Source: Euperipatoides rowelli (Eukaryota > Onychophora > Udeonychophora > Euonychophora > Peripatopsidae). Taken from it: 11,300 bases of DNA. The DNA lies in the NCBI GenBank assembly GCA_003024985.2, contig PXIH01S0006644.1. One strand, 5' to 3'. Position numbers and translations under genes: made by a program. Position 1 is the first letter of the stretch. Each line of letters starts with the position of its first letter. Below are positions 6,801 through 11,300 of the stretch, piece after piece. The notes below the pieces were generated by a model that saw nothing but the letters and a program-made list of their open reading frames with translations, was not told the DNA's origin and searched no databases.

Positions 6801-7826
6801 TCACATTTTTCTGTGGCAAACATAATCTTGAACATTTTTGTATTTTTTGGCATGATTAAAATCATCATCAGTAATATGTTGAATATAACTATCAGATCCA
6901 TCTTGCATAGGCAATACACAAATACCACTTTCCTCACCTACACTTATCTTATAAACACTAGACATTTGATCACTTGCACTTTTATTTACAACCAACACCG
7001 AAATACTCTCTTGCTCAGGAGACTGATTATGCAATTCTTCCATTTCTAACTGAAGGCCAATCTGAATTAATTTATCTTCACTACCACTTACACAAGATGC
7101 TACTTGTGGCACACAGATATTTATATCCAATTGACCATTAGTCTTGATATTAGTTTTTAACGCTTTCAAGTAAGTTCTTGGACACCCAATATTCTTGTGG
7201 TGATGGGCAACACATCGACGATACCAATGATTTAGACAGTCCTTCACATTGTGCAATAACGATTGGCACCGAAAACAAGCATGTTTTTGATTTTTAAATA
7301 GCAACCATCCTCTCAAACGATTGTCTTTGGTAATCGTATCGTCCTTCAACACGATGGTAATATGCATTGGTTTCATTTTGAATGAGATGCTTTCGTTTAC
7401 AGTAATAACAGTTGGTTTGATAGTCAACACATTTCCATAGGACTAAAATTTCCACAATTTCCTCTATCGCCATATACACAGAAATCCACAGAATAATGGC
7501 ATTAACTATTTTCAAAGAAGGTAAGTTGTTAGCATAAATAACCTGAAACTCATTATATTCAACAAATGTCTGCTGCATCTTCTTTAGGGTCTTTTCGCTT
7601 TTAAATACGATATAATTATATGTAGGCACGTTCAAAGCACTGAATTCACTAATGAACTCAAAAATGCCCATCGAATACAATACGTCGAAACGTTATTCAA
7701 CATAATTTTATAAGGCTTATATTGATCACTTAGAGGCACAAAATCCGTCGAAAAATCAATCACCAAACTAGCATATTGATGAAAATTTTCCAACAACTCC
7801 TTGCTACTCTACTGCGTCAAAGCCAT
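6801..7826 (-). pseudogene. ORF1 of Tx1/L1-like element: gag-like protein with two CCHC zinc knuckles
   Basis: This would encode the nucleic-acid-binding gag-like partner of the ORF2 on the same strand. I start at ATG 7826-7824 (MALTQ), followed by TAG at 7811-7809. The same frame goes on with ELLENFHQYASLVIDFSTDF and later LNNVSTYCIRWAFL. A frameshift near 7660 leads to LNVPTYNYIVF and YANNLPSLKIV. Another near 7430-7480 leads to SFKMKPMHITIVLKDD, then FKNQKHACFRC and the zinc knuckles (7277-7182), and an acidic C-terminal half ending at TGA 6803-6801. About 340 codons in three frames. The order N-terminal domain, RRM-like middle, knuckles and acidic tail fits Tx1-type gag proteins better than the human L1 ORF1p trimer. 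Identification rests on the knuckles and on the adjoining ORF2. Confidence 0.72.
7182..7277 (-). other. Two tandem CCHC zinc knuckles in gag-like ORF1
   Basis: Knuckle one (7277-7236) is CFRCQSLLHNVKDC, a perfect C-x2-C-x4-H-x4-C. Knuckle two (7223-7182) is YRRCVAHHHKNIGC, with the same spacing, but its first ligand is Tyr (codon TAT at 7223-7221) where Cys (TGT) is expected. Knuckles of this type bind single-stranded RNA. Confidence 0.85.
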
Positions 7827-8300
7827 AATTAGAACTTAAACTATCACCAGCGTAACCACCACATTGTATCCAACAGTAATCCAATTTGTATTGTACCGAG
7901 AAACCAACTGACAAGCTAAAATTAGCACATAAAACTCCCAAACAGCGAAAATAAATGCATATAATAATAATATTACAGAAACCATTAATTCATAATGATT
8001 TGTGAGTAAATTTATTTGAAATAAAATAAAAGAATTGCAAATGTAATGGTGCAGCCTAGATAAGCAAACCTTCTTATCCAGGTGGCACATACAAAGTTAC
8101 ACAATTGACTTTTATTGTATAAATTTGAACAAATTTTAGTGTCAGAATTGACTGATTATTTTTTTGTTTTGCAAACATGATATACGAAAAATGTTTTTGC
8201 ACCCATCTATACAGTCCCCTCCCCCCCCCCCTTCCTCCCAATTGTGAAATAGTTTGAGGGCATATTTTACAGAGATGTGTATTGGGTTGCACTTGAATAT
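7827..8300 (-). other. Probable 5' UTR of the Tx1/L1-like element
   Basis: The region precedes the ORF1 ATG on the minus strand. An open frame at 8090-7836 encodes a hydrophobic, Leu/Val/Tyr-rich stretch with no family pattern, which I take as chance. The element's 5' end is not defined. The pyrimidine tract at 8216-8239 is one candidate boundary, because A+T-rich spacer begins soon after it. Confidence 0.35.
8216..8239. repeat. C-rich homopyrimidine tract
   Basis: Twenty-four bases are pure C/T, with eleven C in a row at 8221-8231. On the minus strand this is a G-rich block upstream of the gag-like ORF1. It stands out in an otherwise A+T-rich window. Confidence 0.9.
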
Positions 8301-10058
8301 AATACCATTAAATAAATCAACATAAAGCCACTAGTCATTTTTTTATGGAAATGCAACAAATATGTTTAGATTATCAGAGCCAATGTGCAAGAATTTGCAA
8401 TGAGCTTATTATTCCAAATAATTTTATTAGCCAGTAATCCATTTACAAAAACACTTTGTTAAATAATATTACATTTAAAATTAATCTTAAAGAAATTAAA
8501 ATTATTAATTAAAACCTTTAAGTGAATATTATTGTCTTAAATTAAAGTCATATTATTAAAAGTTGTAATAAAATAGTTTTGAATCTTGATAACTTTTACC
8601 TATAAATAGAAATGGAATGCCAATGCATTAATACATAAGAGTTCATTATTTTTAAGATTAATATGATCCAGTATTTAGCACAAAATTATTTTAAATTTTT
8701 TAGTTTATCTGATATTTTTGTATTATCATTAACTCTAATGCAACATCATCTACAATAGAAATAATATTATGTCTACATTAACCCTTATTAAAGGTATAAT
8801 AAAATGCTAAAATCCTATTTTTTTATTATTTTTTTTTTTAGATCATTGATATATTATATTGTCAAAATCCATGTTACAGCATTATTCCTAGTAGCACAAT
8901 ACCTGCAAAATTTCAAAATTCTTTATTTGTTAATATAGATTCATTGATATTTCAGTGATAAATTTGAGTGGCCACAAATTTAAATTAACTTTGAAATCAA
9001 GACAAGATGATTGACCTTGTCCTATACTATTTTAAAATCAAGAAATCTAATTTTCTTTTCCCAAATTTTCATAAATAAAAGATATCATTTAAATAAATAA
9101 CAACTTAATAGCAAAATAAAATCATACACCCTTAATTTGTCAGAATAATGCATTTTTAATTGCTTTAATTTACCCCTAATTGAATATCCTAGAAAAAAAA
9201 TAATTGCATTTAAATTGATGAGTGATACGAGAACTATTTATGTATATCAATTAAATCATTTTCAATGATATCACATTTTTATATATTACAAAATAGACAT
9301 TATACAATTTAATTTAAAAAAAAAGTCTTTGGAATTCACAGATTATAAAGTTTTACTAAAACAGGAAAAATGAATATGGTGAATCTTTATTCTTAAAAAA
9401 TGTCACATATAACATGAACTGCACTCTTAAATTATGTTTTTTAAAGCTGTCCTCAATATCATTAATGTCTATTTTAAAATTAGTAATAATGAAATTTGCA
9501 TATTTCAGTTAAATAAATAAACCAATTAAATAAATAAATAATATTATCTACAGTATAACATTTACAACATTAAAAATAAATATAATTTAAACAATCATTA
9601 TCCATAAATCCAAAATGGCCATCATAAATACTTCTCTATAAAGAATTTTTTTTTTTTAATTTTTAAATTAGCTTTATTTTTAAGTTTTGGCATCTGTTTA
9701 ATCACTAAATTATTTTAGAGTAATTTTAGAATTTAATAATATAACACTAATAAAAATAATAATAGAAATTTATTAATTTTATCTCCACTAATCATTCTAC
9801 TTTAACATTATTTTCAAACAATATTATAATTTGTAATGAGATCAATATTATCAATTATATGAGTGGATAACTTAATTTAAAAATTCTGATTAAGAATAAA
9901 TAACTTATGGGAATATTTTTAACCATAGAACCATAGAAATTTTCTAAATCATGTGTAACCATTCTAGAAGTCTTTGTACATATTATTATCAATAGCATTG
10001 TTATATACAGATCTAGAAGAAAAACTAAAAACATAAATTACAAGATCAGAGAAAGATT
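8301..10058. other. A+T-rich spacer without recognisable genes
   Basis: Stops are dense in all frames and there are many A/T runs (for example 8820-8840 and 9648-9658). Small AAAT-type runs at 9509-9544 and a doubled CCATAGAA at 9923-9938 are the only repeats noted. I see no transposon protein, tRNA or exon-like reading here. Confidence 0.7.
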
Positions 10059-10138
10059 GAGAGAGAGAGAGACAGAGAGAGCCAGAAAGAGAGACAGAGA
10101 GAGAGAGAGAGACATAGACATACAGAGATAGGCAGACA
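10059..10138 (+). repeat. GA-rich compound microsatellite
   Basis: A purine-rich tract is built of GA units with interspersed ACAG, CCAGAA, ACATAG and ATAGGCAG variants. Its right end grades into GACATAGACATACAGAGATA. It is imperfect, so it is probably not a recent expansion. Confidence 0.9.
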
Positions 10139-10798
10139 TCACCTCTATCATATATATTTATTTTATATATTAAATTTAAAATCAATCTTGGTAAAAAAAT
10201 TACTATGTGTCCATTCGGCTGAAAACGTATTTATTCAAATAGATTACACCATGGATTGAGGCCATTAGTAGATTTTCTAATTCCAAAATAATATTGACAA
10301 TCAAAAGTTTTTTAAGTTACTGCTAAGTAAGATGAAGTTAATAAAATCTAATGTATTTATCTCTTGCAAGTATAAAATTTACAATATATGCAGTAGATAT
10401 GAGAATAAATTGATCAATATTTTCTTTTTCAATATTATTTATTGAATTTTTTTAGTGTAAAAGTCTAAAGCAATTTTTAAAATAATTTGGTATGTAAATG
10501 TAATTTTTTCTAGTGATATGCACTGAGGTGTAGTGTTTATCTTTTGTATTAGTGGTGGATTTAACAGATACCCAAACCATTTGTGGTGTCAATTTAGGTG
10601 TCCAAAGCCCTTGCTATTCAGGAATTGTTTAGTAATACCCCAGAAGGTATACAACATGTCTGTCTTCAGGGGTACTTGTGGTACTTCTCATTGACATGCA
10701 AACATATTATTAAGCTAAGCCATTTAATTGAAAATTTTGAAATAAAAATATAGTTTCCTCAGTGTAGGCTACTTATTGATCGTTCCACATATCCAACT
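10139..10798. other. Non-coding stretch, A/T-rich then more mixed
   Basis: There is no supported gene. Base composition becomes less A+T-rich from about 10540 onward. Short open frames have no family pattern. Confidence 0.6.
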
Positions 10799-10842
10799 CA
10801 ATGCCAATGCCTGCTAACCTCTATCGGTAACGATTGGCATTG
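10799..10842. repeat. Short inverted repeat (10-base arms)
   Basis: CAATGCCAAT (10799-10808) is the exact reverse complement of ATTGGCATTG (10833-10842), with a 24-base loop. It could form a hairpin. On the minus strand the region includes AGTTCAATGCC, loosely like a pol III B box, but I find no matching A box. Confidence 0.6.
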
Positions 10843-11260
10843 AACTAAGGACTGTGTGGGTGGTCAATAACCTCATGTACATTAATGCTTTGATATTGTT
10901 TTTTTTATTTAATTTACACAATTTTTGTCACTTATTCTGTCCCTGCATCTTACATCACTTAGTGTATATGCCTGTGTCATGTATGAATGAAATTCTTTGT
11001 GTCAATATCAGTTATACACTTTATTTTTCCCTTTCTCTTGGGCCATGATTCCTTGCCATGAAGTGTTAGGTGCTTTCATGGGCACTAGACAAAGGAGGGC
11101 AAAGTCCTTCTAGCCCTTTGGGTTGAATTGAGATAAACAAGGCTTTCATCCTGATTGTGACTTTTAACCCCTTTTTGTTTAACCCACTAGTTAATTAGTT
11201 TAGAGTTCTATTTCCATTTCAATTTCTGTGATTATTAATGAAGTTTGACATGACCACAAA
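10843..11260. other. Non-coding stretch with mixed base composition
   Basis: This part has noticeably more G+C than the spacer at 8300-10050, for example around 11080-11130. A 64-codon open frame at 10854-11048 is hydrophobic, begins at a plausible ATG only by chance, and matches no family I know. No tRNA or splice-bounded exon could be supported. Confidence 0.5.
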
Positions 11261-11280
11261 AAGTGATGATGTCATCACTT
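11261..11280. promoter_or_regulatory. Perfect inverted repeat with CRE-like core
   Basis: AAGTGATGA (11261-11269) and TCATCACTT (11272-11280) are exact reverse complements around TG. The centre contains TGATGTCA, one base from the ATF/CREB site TGACGTCA. ATTGG (a reversed CCAAT word) and TCACATGA (an E-box word) follow within 20 bases. A promoter or enhancer role is inference, and the window ends here. Confidence 0.3.
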
Positions 11281-11300
11281 ATTGGTTAGTCACATGATGG

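Noticed and set aside
7836-8090. Open frame on the minus strand with a hydrophobic, membrane-like product
   Set aside because: It precedes the gag-like ORF1 in its probable 5' UTR, has no family pattern, and hydrophobic runs are common in chance translations of T-rich DNA.
9509-9544. Second retrotransposon 3' tail (AAAT units)
   Set aside because: The units are short and interrupted, and no element-like sequence precedes them. Such runs are expected in this A+T content.
10832-10890. tRNA-derived SINE on the minus strand
   Set aside because: AGTTCAATGCC is loosely like a B box, but no A box lies at the right distance and there is no 3' tail.
1-11300. Defence system, CRISPR or prokaryotic operon
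   Set aside because: There are no spaced repeats or operon-like genes. All recognisable proteins belong to eukaryotic non-LTR retrotransposons, so the RTs here are not retron or DRT proteins.

Overview
The window looks like AT-rich, non-coding DNA from an animal nuclear genome, probably an invertebrate. It contains two APE-type non-LTR retrotransposons of different families, A+T-rich spacers, a microsatellite tail and a GA-rich simple repeat. There are no operons, bacterial ribosome sites or CRISPR arrays. I cannot name the taxon from sequence alone. I see no intact host gene.

The main structure is one dead retrotransposon nested inside another. The older element lies on the minus strand from about 7826 (ORF1 start) to position 1, and it runs off the left edge. 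It resembles the Tx1/L1 group: ORF1 is gag-like with two CCHC zinc knuckles (7826-6801), and ORF2 has an APE endonuclease followed by an L1-like reverse transcriptase (RT). Its endonuclease domain is cut in two, with the N-terminal half at about 6480-6143 and the C-terminal half at about 1477-1187.

The cut is filled by a second element on the plus strand, about 1478-6141. It belongs to the CR1/Jockey-like group. In order it has a short 5' UTR starting with AAGATGGCGG, ORF1 with two tandem PHD-like fingers and an RRM-like domain, ORF2 with a truncated APE endonuclease, an RT with an intact YADD box and a C-terminal domain, then a short 3' UTR and an AATA-repeat tail. Both elements are broken by stops, frameshifts and, in the inserted one, two internal deletions in ORF2. 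The older element has also lost catalytic residues.

Right of about 8300 the sequence is A+T-rich and featureless until a GA-rich microsatellite (10059-10138). The last 700 bases are less A+T-rich and hold two short inverted repeats, one of them at the right end beside CRE-like, CCAAT-like and E-box-like words. No coding or RNA gene could be supported there.
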